This document shows, in pieces, positions 1-8,136 of a stretch of 64,000 bases of DNA. Below the pieces are notes generated by a model. That model worked only from the letters and a program-made list of their open reading frames with translations, had not been told where the DNA came from and searched no databases. How positions within the stretch are numbered: the first letter of the stretch is position 1; each line of letters starts with the position of its first letter. The DNA is taken from the NCBI GenBank assembly GCA_963709155.1, contig CAVPVD010000010.1, positions 744,001 to 808,000 of the forward strand. The letters run 5' to 3'. The position numbers and the translations under genes are program-made. The DNA comes from Bog-159 sp963709155 (GTDB taxonomy: Bacteria; Acidobacteriota; Terriglobia; Bryobacterales; Bryobacteraceae).

Positions 1-115
1 GGTAAAGGACCGAGACCGCCAGCGCCATCAGCATACTGGCGTGTACCGTCAGGTAGTCGAGGAACATGCGGGGCAATACCTGCCTCCACTTCAACTCCAG
101 CAGCTTTCTCAACAT
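1..115 (-). CDS. N-terminus of a membrane protein at the end of the EPS operon (partial)
   Basis: Only the first 38 codons lie in the window; the gene continues beyond position 1. The ATG at 115 overlaps the stop of the aminotransferase gene (109-111), the same coupling seen through this operon. The visible peptide begins with a basic stretch (MLRKLLELKWRQ) and then enters a hydrophobic segment around residues 22-38, so a membrane-anchored protein is likely. In EPS loci such a gene could be a CapD-like epimerase/dehydratase or a second sugar phosphotransferase, but nothing visible decides between them. The reading frame and start are well supported by context; the function is not assigned. 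Confidence 0.55.
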   Translation of the reverse strand, partial: MLRKLLELKWRQVLPRMFLDYLTVHASMLMALAVSVLY

Positions 116-1308
116 GTGCGCGCTCCTTGCGGGCGAACCGATTGCGACAACTCGCGAATCGCGGAGGCCACCTGCCGCACCGTCCCGGCGGGCAGCGATT
201 CGTAAATCGGCAGGCTCAGCACCGATCCGGTCACCGCCTCGGTCACCGGCAGACTCGCGGCGCCGGCCGGGGCGAACTGGCGGAATAACGTCTGCTGGTG
301 CAGGGGCGGATGAAAGTACTTCTTGGTTTCGATATTCTCTTTCAGCAGCGCGCCGGCCAACTCGTCGCGAGTCATGCCAAAGCCCTCCGGGTCTACCGTC
401 ACCGAGAAGTCTTTGTAACTCGAGAGATGCCCCGGAGGCAGTCGTTGAAATCCGATCCCCGGCGTGCCATCCAACTCCGCGGTATACAGAGCCGCGATCT
501 GGTTGTGCCTGGCTACTTTTGCAGCAACCAAGTCCAGGCCGGCCAGGGCCATCGCCGCGTTGAACTCGGTCATGCGCGCGTTGAGCCCCAGCAGCATCGG
601 GTTGTAGCTGCCCAGGTCCCCGTAGTTCCGTCCCGCGCGCAGCCGGTGCGCCAACGTGGCGTCATCGGTACAAATCAATCCGCCCTCGCCCGCTACCAGC
701 AGCTTGGTGGGCGACAGCGAGAAGACTTCCGCATCCCCGAACCGGCCGACCGGCTGCCCCTTGTAACTGGCGCCGAATGCGTGCGCGGCGTCGAATACTA
801 ACTTCAAGCCGTGCTTTTCGGCGATCCGCTCCAATTCCGCAATGGGCGCTGGATTGCCATACAGATGGACGGCCAATATGGCGGAAGTCTGCGGCGTAAT
901 GGCCCGTTCCAGGGTGCGCGGATCGATATTCCAGGTCCCAGGATCGCAGTCCGCGAAGACCGGTGTGAGTCCATTCCATAGCGCGGCATGGCCGGTGGCG
1001 AAGAAAGTGAAGCTCGGCAGAATCACTTCGCCGCGCAGCCCGAACGCCTTCATCGTGAGCATCAGTCCGCTGGTGCAACTCGATACGGCGACGCAGTGGC
1101 GCACGCCGAGCCGCTCCGAAACAGCCGCTTCCAGCCGCGCCACCAAAGCGCCGTTGGTGACCAATCCCTGTTGGAATGCCTGGCGATAATCGGAGAGAAT
1201 GCGATCGAGGGGCGGCAGAGTGGGGTGAATGAATCGAAAGCGCTCTCTGAACAGAGGCGCGGTTCTGGCTTCCATAACGGAAGCGGAGACCAAGCTGGGG
1301 TGGTCCAT
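109..1308 (-). CDS. DegT/DnrJ/EryC1-family sugar aminotransferase (PLP)
   Basis: This 399-residue protein has the usual length and layout of the DegT/DnrJ/EryC1/StrS fold-type I aminotransferases, which make amino sugars from nucleotide-linked keto sugars in the cytoplasm. Visible signatures are 'SSCTSGLMLTMKAFGL' for cofactor phosphate binding, 'LPSFTFFATGHAAL', the Asp-containing 'LVFDAAHAFGASY', and 'SLSPTKLLVAGEGG' carrying the lysine expected to form the Schiff base. It follows the NeuD-like acyltransferase gene by 70 bp and overlaps the next gene by 7 bp. With the neighbouring formyl- and acyltransferases it probably supplies an amino sugar for N-acylation. The ATG at 1308 has no clear ribosome-binding site; an ATG at 1275 is an alternative. 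The exact sugar is unknown. Confidence 0.88.
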   Translation of the reverse strand: MDHPSLVSASVMEARTAPLFRERFRFIHPTLPPLDRILSDYRQAFQQGLVTNGALVARLEAAVSERLGVRHCVAVSSCTSGLMLTMKAFGLRGEVILPSFTFFATGHAALWNGLTPVFADCDPGTWNIDPRTLERAITPQTSAILAVHLYGNPAPIAELERIAEKHGLKLVFDAAHAFGASYKGQPVGRFGDAEVFSLSPTKLLVAGEGGLICTDDATLAHRLRAGRNYGDLGSYNPMLLGLNARMTEFNAAMALAGLDLVAAKVARHNQIAALYTAELDGTPGIGFQRLPPGHLSSYKDFSVTVDPEGFGMTRDELAGALLKENIETKKYFHPPLHQQTLFRQFAPAGAASLPVTEAVTGSVLSLPIYESLPAGTVRQVASAIRELSQSVRPQGARTC

Positions 1309-1378
1309 AATAATCGTTCTGTGAATGTGAAGATGAAGTGAAGGACCTCAGGCCATGCCCGGCTTGGGTCCCGCTATC

Positions 1379-2029
1379 TTACCTTGTCCGAATCACCCGG
1401 CAGGGCGTTCCAAACGCGACCACCCCGTCGGGGATATCGTCCAATACCGTGGAGCCCGCGCCAACCAGGCTGCCCTCGCCGATCGAGATCCCCTGCACCA
1501 CCGTGGCTCCCATGCCGATCGCGCTGAAAGCGCCCAGCCGCACATTGCCTCCCGCGGCTGCATTAGGCTGGATGCAACTGAACGGCTCCAATACGTTGTC
1601 GTGATCGACCGAGGCGTTGGTATTCACATAGCAGAAATCGCCAATCCGGCTGCCCGGGTTGACCGTAACGCCCGCCATGATCGCGACGCCCTTGCCGATC
1701 TCGACCTCGCGCGCAATGCGCGCTGACGGATGGATGGCGCTTACAAAAATCAATTCCGGCGCAATGGACGCCACGCGCAACGCAACCTGGTGGCGAATCC
1801 GGTTGTCGCCGATCGCCACGATCGCCCGCCGCGCGCCGTATCTCGACATCAGCTCCGGAAGCCGGTCCTCTGAGCCAAAGACGGGATATCCCATCAACTC
1901 CGTGCCGGGACTTTTGTAGGTGTCGATCAGCCCCGCAATCCGCCAGACCGATTGCCGCTCGATGATGTCAATCAGCACCTTGGCGTGGCCGGACGCGCCA
2001 ATCACGAAGAGGCCGTTGGATTCGTTCAT
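1379..2029 (-). CDS. NeuD/PglD-like sugar O/N-acyltransferase
   Basis: The 216-residue product starts with a Rossmann-like segment (LFVIGASGHAKVLIDII) typical of NeuD/PglD proteins, followed by a left-handed beta-helix of hexapeptide repeats (about residues 95-205, for example 'VEIGKGVAIMAGVTVNPGS' and 'ISIGEGSLVGAGSTV'). The family transfers acetyl groups from acetyl-CoA to nucleotide-linked amino sugars. His in 'NTNASVDHDNVL' corresponds to the usual catalytic histidine. The start at 2029 is chosen because its ATG overlaps the formyltransferase stop as ATGA; an in-frame ATG 39 bases earlier would extend into that gene. It lies between formyltransferase and aminotransferase genes, consistent with tailoring of one amino sugar. 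Confidence 0.86.
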   Translation of the reverse strand: MNESNGLFVIGASGHAKVLIDIIERQSVWRIAGLIDTYKSPGTELMGYPVFGSEDRLPELMSRYGARRAIVAIGDNRIRHQVALRVASIAPELIFVSAIHPSARIAREVEIGKGVAIMAGVTVNPGSRIGDFCYVNTNASVDHDNVLEPFSCIQPNAAAGGNVRLGAFSAIGMGATVVQGISIGEGSLVGAGSTVLDDIPDGVVAFGTPCRVIRTR

Positions 2030-2784
2030 TTGACACCCGCGCATAAGCGCGTCCGCCAGTATTGCCATAGCGTCGGATGATAGTACAGCTTGGAGGGCAA
2101 GTCCGTCCGCAGTTCTGTCACCGGGCCCGCCAGCGCATCCCCCACGGCCCGTATCAACAGCGGTATTCCGGCGGCTAGCTGCAGCAGCGGGTACGTTTCA
2201 AAATTGTCGCGCGCCGTCGGTTCGATCCGCGCCTGGTAGAGAACGCCGCCGGTGTCGATTCCGGCGTCCACCAGATGGACGGTCACGCCCGCATTGCCGG
2301 CATCTCCATTCGCCAATGCCCAATAGGCGCCATGTACGCCGCGGTATTTGGGCGTCACGCCGCTATGCATGTTGATGAAAGTAGCGTGCACGCTTTCTAG
2401 CAACCGCCGCGACAGAATCCGCGTGCCACAGACCACCACGACGCGCGGCGCCAGGTGTTGAAGTATGGCGACGGTCCCATCGTCGTTGGCCGACCGGACG
2501 CTTACAATCTCGACTCCACCGGGCCGTTCCGGATCCAGTCCGCCCGTGGCAAGGACTTGCGCAACTCGTTGCCGGCTGTCGAATCGCAATTTCCTCGCGT
2601 AGAGCATAAACAGCAACTGACCGAGGACCGCCGGCCAACCCACTCGCCGGGCGCGCCCTCGGAGCAATTGCCAGCGTGCCATCGGTTGCTCCACGATCAC
2701 GGCGCGCAGTGGAACCGCGCTCCGCAAAGCATTGGCTACCATCCAGGTGGAAGTCTTGTTGCCTGCCAGCATCACGACTTCCAT
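2026..2784 (-). CDS. Formyltransferase-family protein (N10-formyl-THF dependent), probably sugar N-formylation
   Basis: The 252-residue product has the Fmt/PurN formyltransferase core. 'FINMHSGVTPKYRG' contains the Asn and His that bind and activate the substrate, and 'HLVDAGIDTGGVLYQ' carries the Asp of the catalytic triad. It lacks the long C-terminal tRNA-binding domain of Met-tRNA formyltransferase. With its place between a deacetylase and two amino-sugar enzymes, this points to formylation of a polysaccharide amino sugar, which is inference. The ATG at 2784 overlaps the deacetylase stop by 13 bases; a second ATG at 2772 would give a TGATG overlap. The frame stays open upstream to 3708, but that part is antisense-like sequence over the deacetylase gene and is not included. 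Confidence 0.8.
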   Translation of the reverse strand: MEVVMLAGNKTSTWMVANALRSAVPLRAVIVEQPMARWQLLRGRARRVGWPAVLGQLLFMLYARKLRFDSRQRVAQVLATGGLDPERPGGVEIVSVRSANDDGTVAILQHLAPRVVVVCGTRILSRRLLESVHATFINMHSGVTPKYRGVHGAYWALANGDAGNAGVTVHLVDAGIDTGGVLYQARIEPTARDNFETYPLLQLAAGIPLLIRAVGDALAGPVTELRTDLPSKLYYHPTLWQYWRTRLCAGVK

Positions 2785-3782
2785 GGCACGCCACCTTTGA
2801 CAGCCGCGGCCGCTTCTCCCAACGTGAGCGAGCGCATTCCGTAGTTGTCCCTCAGCATGGTGTAGTACCGCAGGATGTCTTCGAGGAAACCGATGTTTCG
2901 TTCCAGATTCCGGCCGAAATTGTGGGGATGCCACCAAAGGTGAAAACACGTACTTGCGACGGCCGCCGCCTGCATAGCGGCCTTGATCCTCCGCATTCTG
3001 AGAGCTTCGATCGCTCCCAGGCGCCGGCTCACCGGCCGCAGAAAACAAGTGGAGGGCAAATTCAGAAGGCCGCCCTCGGTGCGCGGCAGGGCGGACTGCA
3101 CGCCCGGAAGTTTCACGTAGGCGTCCACCAGCCGCGCCGTCCTGCGCCATACTGATCTTTGGATTTGGGAGCGGGAAGCCGCGTGCATCCGCCCCGCGGC
3201 GTTTCCGCGGAAGACTCGAAAGCCGAGAGCCGCGCAAACTTGCAGGTACTCCGGGCTGTATTGATTGCACGGAAATATCAAACTTGCCAGCCGTGCGTCC
3301 AGCCGTTCGGCCGCGGCGCGCCCCGCTTCCAGGTCGGCTCGAAAGTCGCCGACAGTCTGGCCCGCCTCGAGGCAGTAATAGTGAGAAAACGTGTGACTGC
3401 CTAGCTCCATACCGCCGCGCGAAACGATCGTCCGGATCAAGGATAGAGCGTAGTGATAAGGGTCGGCCGCCTCGTTGTCGCCGATCTGGTCCAGGTATTG
3501 GTAGGGACCCAGCCCTTGGTTGGTATATGCGGGGCGCCTCTCCGGAAGATACCGGTATAATTCCTTCTTGGAATCGAACAATAGCAAGCCCACCGCGGCC
3601 CAGGTGGCTCTGACCTGGTAACGCGCGAATAAGTCCAACAGGACCGGTATGGCTTGGCGCGCTCCGAGCAGATTCGCGCGCTCCGCCGCGTCCACCCTTC
3701 CATCCCACCCACCCCAGCCCAGTTCCAGATCCAGCGATACCAAAAACAGAGGCCCATCCGGCACGGTTTGTTGAGCACTCAT
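2772..3782 (-). CDS. Polysaccharide deacetylase (NodB homology domain)
   Basis: This 336-residue protein has carbohydrate esterase 4/NodB signatures: the acidic 'FLVSLDLELGW' near the N-terminus, the metal-binding H-x3-H in 'ELGSHTFSHYYCLEAG', a mid-domain 'LIFPCNQYS' and a late histidine-rich 'CFHLWWHPHNFG'. The family removes N-acetyl groups from amino sugars of polysaccharides with a divalent metal. No signal peptide is evident, so it may act on a cytoplasmic or inner-membrane lipid-linked precursor. The ATG at 3782 overlaps the sugar-transferase stop (ATGA), which decides the start over an open extension to 3944. Removal of acetyl followed by formylation by the next gene product is a plausible sequence of steps but is inference. 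Confidence 0.85.
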   Translation of the reverse strand: MSAQQTVPDGPLFLVSLDLELGWGGWDGRVDAAERANLLGARQAIPVLLDLFARYQVRATWAAVGLLLFDSKKELYRYLPERRPAYTNQGLGPYQYLDQIGDNEAADPYHYALSLIRTIVSRGGMELGSHTFSHYYCLEAGQTVGDFRADLEAGRAAAERLDARLASLIFPCNQYSPEYLQVCAALGFRVFRGNAAGRMHAASRSQIQRSVWRRTARLVDAYVKLPGVQSALPRTEGGLLNLPSTCFLRPVSRRLGAIEALRMRRIKAAMQAAAVASTCFHLWWHPHNFGRNLERNIGFLEDILRYYTMLRDNYGMRSLTLGEAAAAVKGGVPWKS

Positions 3783-4381
3783 GGGCGACCGCATCCGGTG
3801 TACTCGGGCATGGTGGCGGCGTCGGAGTGACTGATTCCGGCTCTCTTGAAGAGAGTGACAGCCGTCCGGAACAGAATTTTGAGATCGAGCCGAAGGCATC
3901 GATGTTCGACGTACCAGATGTCCAGCTCGAATTTCTCTTCCCACTCGAGCGAGTTCCTCCCGTTTACCTGAACCCAGCCCGTAATCCCCGGCCGCACTTC
4001 ATGGCGCCGCTCCTGGCGCGGCGTATAGCGGCCCAAATATTCGGCCATCAGCGGCCTGGGACCGACGAGGCTCATTTCCCCTTTCAGGACGTTCCACAAC
4101 TGCGGCAGTTCGTCAAGGCTCGTCTTGCGCAGAAATCCTCCCAGACGCGTCAACCGCACATCGTCGGGGAGAAGCTTGCCCGCCAAATCGCGCGAGAGGT
4201 CCATGGTCCGGAATTTGATGAGCGTGAACGCCCGCCCGTGCAGCCCCGCCCTCCGCTGTCGAAATAAGATCGGGCCTCCCATGGCCGCCACAATGCCCAT
4301 AGCCGTCAGCAGAAGAATGGGCGCGAGTCCCAGCAGTAGCGCCGTTGAAGCGATGATGTCCGCGACGCGCTTAAACCGCAT
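3779..4381 (-). CDS. Initiating sugar phosphotransferase (bacterial sugar transferase, short form)
   Basis: This is a 200-residue WcaJ/PglC-type sugar transferase that would load the first sugar-1-phosphate onto undecaprenyl phosphate. It has one hydrophobic N-terminal segment (about residues 8-32), then 'ILFRQRRAG', 'LIKFRTM', the catalytic-core 'SLDELPQLWNVLKGEMSLVG' followed by PRPL, and 'VRPGITGWVQVNGRN'. The short form lacks the extra membrane helices of full WcaJ proteins. The start is set at ATG 4381, giving 'MRFKRVADI'; an ATG at 4387 adds two residues. It overlaps the upstream glycosyltransferase by 11 bases. It is the only clear initiating transferase visible in the locus. Confidence 0.9.
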   Translation of the reverse strand: MRFKRVADIIASTALLLGLAPILLLTAMGIVAAMGGPILFRQRRAGLHGRAFTLIKFRTMDLSRDLAGKLLPDDVRLTRLGGFLRKTSLDELPQLWNVLKGEMSLVGPRPLMAEYLGRYTPRQERRHEVRPGITGWVQVNGRNSLEWEEKFELDIWYVEHRCLRLDLKILFRTAVTLFKRAGISHSDAATMPEYTGCGRP

Positions 4382-5594
4382 TTGCATTTGCCCACGCCCC
4401 ACATTCCACCAAAGCCCGCCCATCGAATTCGGCGGGCGGAGGCTGACTGGGATCGAGAATATGACAGTACACTTCGTAGATCTCTCGCGCCGTCCGGCGC
4501 ACATCGAACATTTCGCCGACCAGACGCCCGCCCAACTGCGCCATTGCCCGATATCGCCCTGGATCTGCGATCACTTTCAACAGCGCGGCTGCCAGCATCT
4601 CCGGATTTCCGATGGGAACCAGGATGCCCGTAAGGCCATCCATCACCACTTCCGGAAGTCCACCCACCACCCCGGCGATCATAGGAACGCCGGCCGCCAG
4701 CGGTTCCACCACGCCGCCGCAATTCTCCGATATCGGGATATGCATGGCGCAGTCGAAATCCGGCCAATATTCCAGGACTTCCGCCGATGACCAGTGGCCG
4801 GGCATCAGGATCCTGCCTTTGCCCACCCTTTCAGCCAGGCGCCGCAGTCGCTCGTAATAATTCCCTGCCCCGTTCCATGGACCGCCCGCCAGGATGCCGA
4901 TCACATCGGACCGCTGCCGCAGCACCAGTCCGAGCGCCGCGATCAGGTCTTCGTGACGCTTGAGTCCGGCGCGTTGCCCCAGGTAGTATTTCGGCCCATA
5001 GATGTAACTAATATTGCCGGCCACGAAGGTATCCGGAGAGATGCCCAGGCGGCGCCGCAAACAGTGGGTCCGCCGTTCCCCGAAAGCCGACGGCCGGAAG
5101 CCGTAGTAGCTCAGGAACAACTTACCGGTCTCTACACCGGCCTGCAGATAATGCCTCTTGATGCATCGGCTGGATGCGACCCATACGTCCCGCGGGCCCG
5201 CGCTCGCCAGATCCCAATTCCGGAACAAGCGGTGTTCCAGGTGCAAAGGACCGGGAACCTGAAATATGCGTGGCGTGGGATGTTGTTTGCCTAGCGCGTG
5301 GCGCATCACCAACGTTGGCCCCACGTGATGAATGTGAATGATGTCGGGCCTCACAGCGGCGGCCAGCGCGCGAGCCCTGGCACAGACCGCCGGCAGGGTC
5401 CAGGGGCATGCTTGCGGAAAATCGAGCGCCGCTAGGTGAATCTGCGCTTGCGCTTCTTGCCAGAGCCGGATGCTGGGGCCCTCAGCAGACGGAACCGCAA
5501 CATGCACCTCCACCCCCAGGCGCGTGAGTTCCGCCGCTTCGAGAGCGGCCCAGGTGGCGCCGTTCGAGGTTTTCACGATGTGCAGGACGCGCAT
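4371..5594 (-). CDS. Glycosyltransferase family 4
   Basis: The 407-residue GT-B glycosyltransferase begins 'MRVLHIVKTSNGATWAALEA' with the usual N-terminal Rossmann strand, and has the C-terminal nucleotide-sugar site 'SENCGGVVEPLAAGVPMIAG' followed by 'VVGGLPEVVMDG'. It should act on the cytoplasmic face, adding one sugar to the lipid-linked repeat unit. The start at 5594 leaves a 22-base overlap with the upstream GT4 gene. The open frame continues to 5852, but that extension is over the neighbour and does not look like GT sequence. Donor and acceptor cannot be read from the sequence. Confidence 0.88.
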   Translation of the reverse strand: MRVLHIVKTSNGATWAALEAAELTRLGVEVHVAVPSAEGPSIRLWQEAQAQIHLAALDFPQACPWTLPAVCARARALAAAVRPDIIHIHHVGPTLVMRHALGKQHPTPRIFQVPGPLHLEHRLFRNWDLASAGPRDVWVASSRCIKRHYLQAGVETGKLFLSYYGFRPSAFGERRTHCLRRRLGISPDTFVAGNISYIYGPKYYLGQRAGLKRHEDLIAALGLVLRQRSDVIGILAGGPWNGAGNYYERLRRLAERVGKGRILMPGHWSSAEVLEYWPDFDCAMHIPISENCGGVVEPLAAGVPMIAGVVGGLPEVVMDGLTGILVPIGNPEMLAAALLKVIADPGRYRAMAQLGGRLVGEMFDVRRTAREIYEVYCHILDPSQPPPAEFDGRALVECGAWANANAV

Positions 5595-6850
5595 TTTGAT
5601 GAGTCCGGTTTTGCGATCCACTGCGACATAACATGGTGCAGATGCCGGTAAAATGCCAGCCGGTGTTCGCGCAGCACTGGATCGCTGAACTCTTTGGCGA
5701 GGTTCAGATTGCGGTATGACATCCGCTGCATGCGGGCTGGGTCGCGGGCCACTTCCAGAATCTTGGCGGCCAGCGCGGCGGGGTCGGCCGGCGGCACCAG
5801 ATCCTCGCCGGGCAATAATTCGGGAATGCCGCCCACTGCCGATCCGATACAAGGCAGCGCACGGGCCATGGCTTCCACCATGGCTCGCGGCAAACCCTCC
5901 GCTAGGGACGGCAAAACGAAGATGTGCGATCGGTCGAGTTCACGGCGCACCGTCTCTCCCGCCTGGAGCTGTCCCAAAAATGTCACGCGATCGCGCAAAC
6001 CGAGAGCTTCGGCGTGGCGCTCAAGCTCGTTTCGATGCCGGCCGTCTCCGATCACGGTCAGGGAGACTTCCAAGCCCGCCTGGAGGCACCTGGCAACCGC
6101 CGAAATCAGGTGGTCTATGCCCTTGTATCGCTGTTCGAGCGATGCTACTGTCACAAGCCGCGAAGCACAGCCCTGCGGGCAGCCAAGTCTCTGATGGCTG
6201 ACGCTGTTGGCCGGCAGTTCAACGCTCGAATAGTGGGTCGCCAGGACATTGTCTGCCACCAGGATGGCTTCCGACGGCAGATGCACATCGGAAATGCCGA
6301 CTCCGAAAGCGCGGCATGGATAGCGGGCCTGCAGCGCGGTTTTCGTGACATAGGCTACCGCGCTGGCCCGCGCGCACTGCGCCCGAAGCTGCCGCTGCAG
6401 CCACCACCGGACAATCGGGCGGAGCGGATGATCCATGCATCCTGGAGCGAAAAGATCGCGCGGGTCTCCCACCACCTCCACGCCGAATGGCTGGCCACTG
6501 GCATAGAGTCCGGGCGTCATGTGCGCCGCGAGAATCGAGGGAACACGCATGATTACAGCAATGCCGCGCGCGTACGCCTTCGCGGCGGCCGCGTGGACCC
6601 GGCGCCGCCGCAACACATATTGGAGGGGACCGACGTAGTATGGAATCGCGGCGAAGCTCACGCCGGCCCCATCGGCCCTGTGCCAGTCGCCCTTCCCATT
6701 TGGGACATCCAGCACCCTTGCCAGAACCCGCACTCCTTCAAACACCTCCAGATAGCGGCACCAAAAATCGTAGCTGTAGGCCGCCTGCGTCCATACCGCG
6801 CCATCGGGCGTACGGCTAAAGCGATGTTCGAGCGACACTAAGACTCGCAT
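5573..6850 (-). CDS. Glycosyltransferase family 4
   Basis: The 425-residue GT-B protein starts 'MRVLVSLEHRFSRTPDGAVW', with 'RLVTVASLEQRYKGIDHLI' at the start of the C-terminal domain and 'PSLAEGLPRAMVEAMARALP' followed by 'AVGGIPELLPG' at the donor site, all typical of GT4 retaining glycosyltransferases. It overlaps the upstream polymerase gene by 13 bases and the downstream GT4 gene by 22 bases, so the three are probably translated from one message. It is one of three GT4 enzymes which, with the initiating transferase, would imply a repeat unit of about four sugars. That count is inference. Confidence 0.88.
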   Translation of the reverse strand: MRVLVSLEHRFSRTPDGAVWTQAAYSYDFWCRYLEVFEGVRVLARVLDVPNGKGDWHRADGAGVSFAAIPYYVGPLQYVLRRRRVHAAAAKAYARGIAVIMRVPSILAAHMTPGLYASGQPFGVEVVGDPRDLFAPGCMDHPLRPIVRWWLQRQLRAQCARASAVAYVTKTALQARYPCRAFGVGISDVHLPSEAILVADNVLATHYSSVELPANSVSHQRLGCPQGCASRLVTVASLEQRYKGIDHLISAVARCLQAGLEVSLTVIGDGRHRNELERHAEALGLRDRVTFLGQLQAGETVRRELDRSHIFVLPSLAEGLPRAMVEAMARALPCIGSAVGGIPELLPGEDLVPPADPAALAAKILEVARDPARMQRMSYRNLNLAKEFSDPVLREHRLAFYRHLHHVMSQWIAKPDSSKCASCTS

Positions 6851-8136
6851 GGGAATGACAGGCTTGCAGCCGGTGCGCCGCCGCCCCGCGCCAAGCGCGG
6901 CGCCAGGGGCCTGCGCTCACGGGCCGGTTTGTCAGTCGATACCATGGCCCATAGAGCCGACCCAATCGCGATCCAGTATACTTCGCGCTGCACCACCAGG
7001 CCTGTGCCAACCAATCCGAAGAACACCACGAAAGCGCAGCGCTGCCAGCCACGGAATGACGAATCCAGCCGATAGGCGTTGCGCGCAACCTGGAAACCCA
7101 TGCATACCGTAAGCAGGAGCCCGAAAATGCCAAATGTCAGGCCATTCTGCACCAGTGAGTTATGCGGGTAAAGCCGCCAGATCCTGTCGCGCCCCGGATA
7201 TCTTCCGGAGAACTCGTAGAATTTCCCGAGTTCTTTATCTGCGCCCCCTGTGCCCACGCCCGTGATCCAGGTGGTCCCTTCCAGAAACTCCTGTGCGGCA
7301 AAACGCCAGATCTTGGTGCGGTCGCCGAAGCTGCCAAGGTTTTCCTCGTCGTCGCGCACCAGCCGACTCACTACACCCTCATAGACGGCTCCCTGCATGA
7401 TCGCCGTATCCGCCGCGAGCAGGCAGACCAGCAGGCCCACGGAGATAAAACCCCCGGTGACCAGCAGCGCCGGCCTATGCCGCAGCCGCATCGCCACAAC
7501 CACCAGCCCGGCCCCGCACAAGGCCGCGATTCCGGTGCGCGTTTGTGTCAGAAAGCAGGCTGCACCCAACACCAGCAGGGTCGCCGCGAATAGGATCCAG
7601 TTCCAGGGCCGGTGTCTCGGAAAGCTCAGGAAAGCCGCAATAATGGCGGCCGCCGCCTGCGTTCCTACCACGTTCGCGTTCGTAATATGAGTACCCGTGC
7701 TGTCAACGATCTCTCCCCACCTGCCAAGTGCCGCGGGTTGCGTGAGCCCATAAAGCATGCCGAGTGCCGTCACGAAAGCAAAAACCGCCAGGAATTGCTG
7801 GATATATTTCTGCTTCCGGATGAGCGCCGCGATGGGTAGGGTCACCAGGAAACCCGCCGCCTCCAGCAGGCCCCGCCCCCGCTCCGTGCTATCTGTCCAG
7901 AGCAGGCCCAAGCACATCAGCAGGCCGCACAGCAGCGCCATCTTGGATTTCGCGTAGCCGCCATAGCGATGGAAGCACCAGCACCCCAGCAGCACGGCTG
8001 GAGCGCATACATAAAGATAGAATCGCGAACCCACCCACTCGGGCAGTCCGCTGTCCCGCATGAAGCGTGGCAACAGCCACACCACCGCGGTCCCGGCAGC
8101 CGCCAGGAACAGGCTGAAGCGTTCGATACGGTTCAT
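6838..8136 (-). CDS. O-antigen ligase/polymerase-like integral membrane protein (Wzy role)
   Basis: The 432-residue polytopic protein has about ten hydrophobic segments and a larger hydrophilic loop near residues 240-320 containing 'DDEENLGSFGDRTKIWRFA' and 'GVGTGGADKELG', as in O-antigen ligase/Wzy proteins. In this context it most likely polymerises the flipped repeat units on the periplasmic side. The ATG at 8136 overlaps the preceding GT4 stop (ATGA), and its end overlaps the next gene by 13 bases. Polymerase and ligase cannot be told apart by sequence alone; a Wzx/Wza/Wzc neighbourhood favours polymerase. Confidence 0.82.
   Translation of the reverse strand: MNRIERFSLFLAAAGTAVVWLLPRFMRDSGLPEWVGSRFYLYVCAPAVLLGCWCFHRYGGYAKSKMALLCGLLMCLGLLWTDSTERGRGLLEAAGFLVTLPIAALIRKQKYIQQFLAVFAFVTALGMLYGLTQPAALGRWGEIVDSTGTHITNANVVGTQAAAAIIAAFLSFPRHRPWNWILFAATLLVLGAACFLTQTRTGIAALCGAGLVVVAMRLRHRPALLVTGGFISVGLLVCLLAADTAIMQGAVYEGVVSRLVRDDEENLGSFGDRTKIWRFAAQEFLEGTTWITGVGTGGADKELGKFYEFSGRYPGRDRIWRLYPHNSLVQNGLTFGIFGLLLTVCMGFQVARNAYRLDSSFRGWQRCAFVVFFGLVGTGLVVQREVYWIAIGSALWAMVSTDKPARERRPLAPRLARGGGAPAASLSFPCES

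Noticed and set aside
2785..3708. Long upstream extension of the formyltransferase frame
   Set aside because: It lies over the deacetylase gene in another frame, is rich in Arg, Gly and Ser and does not resemble formyltransferase sequence.
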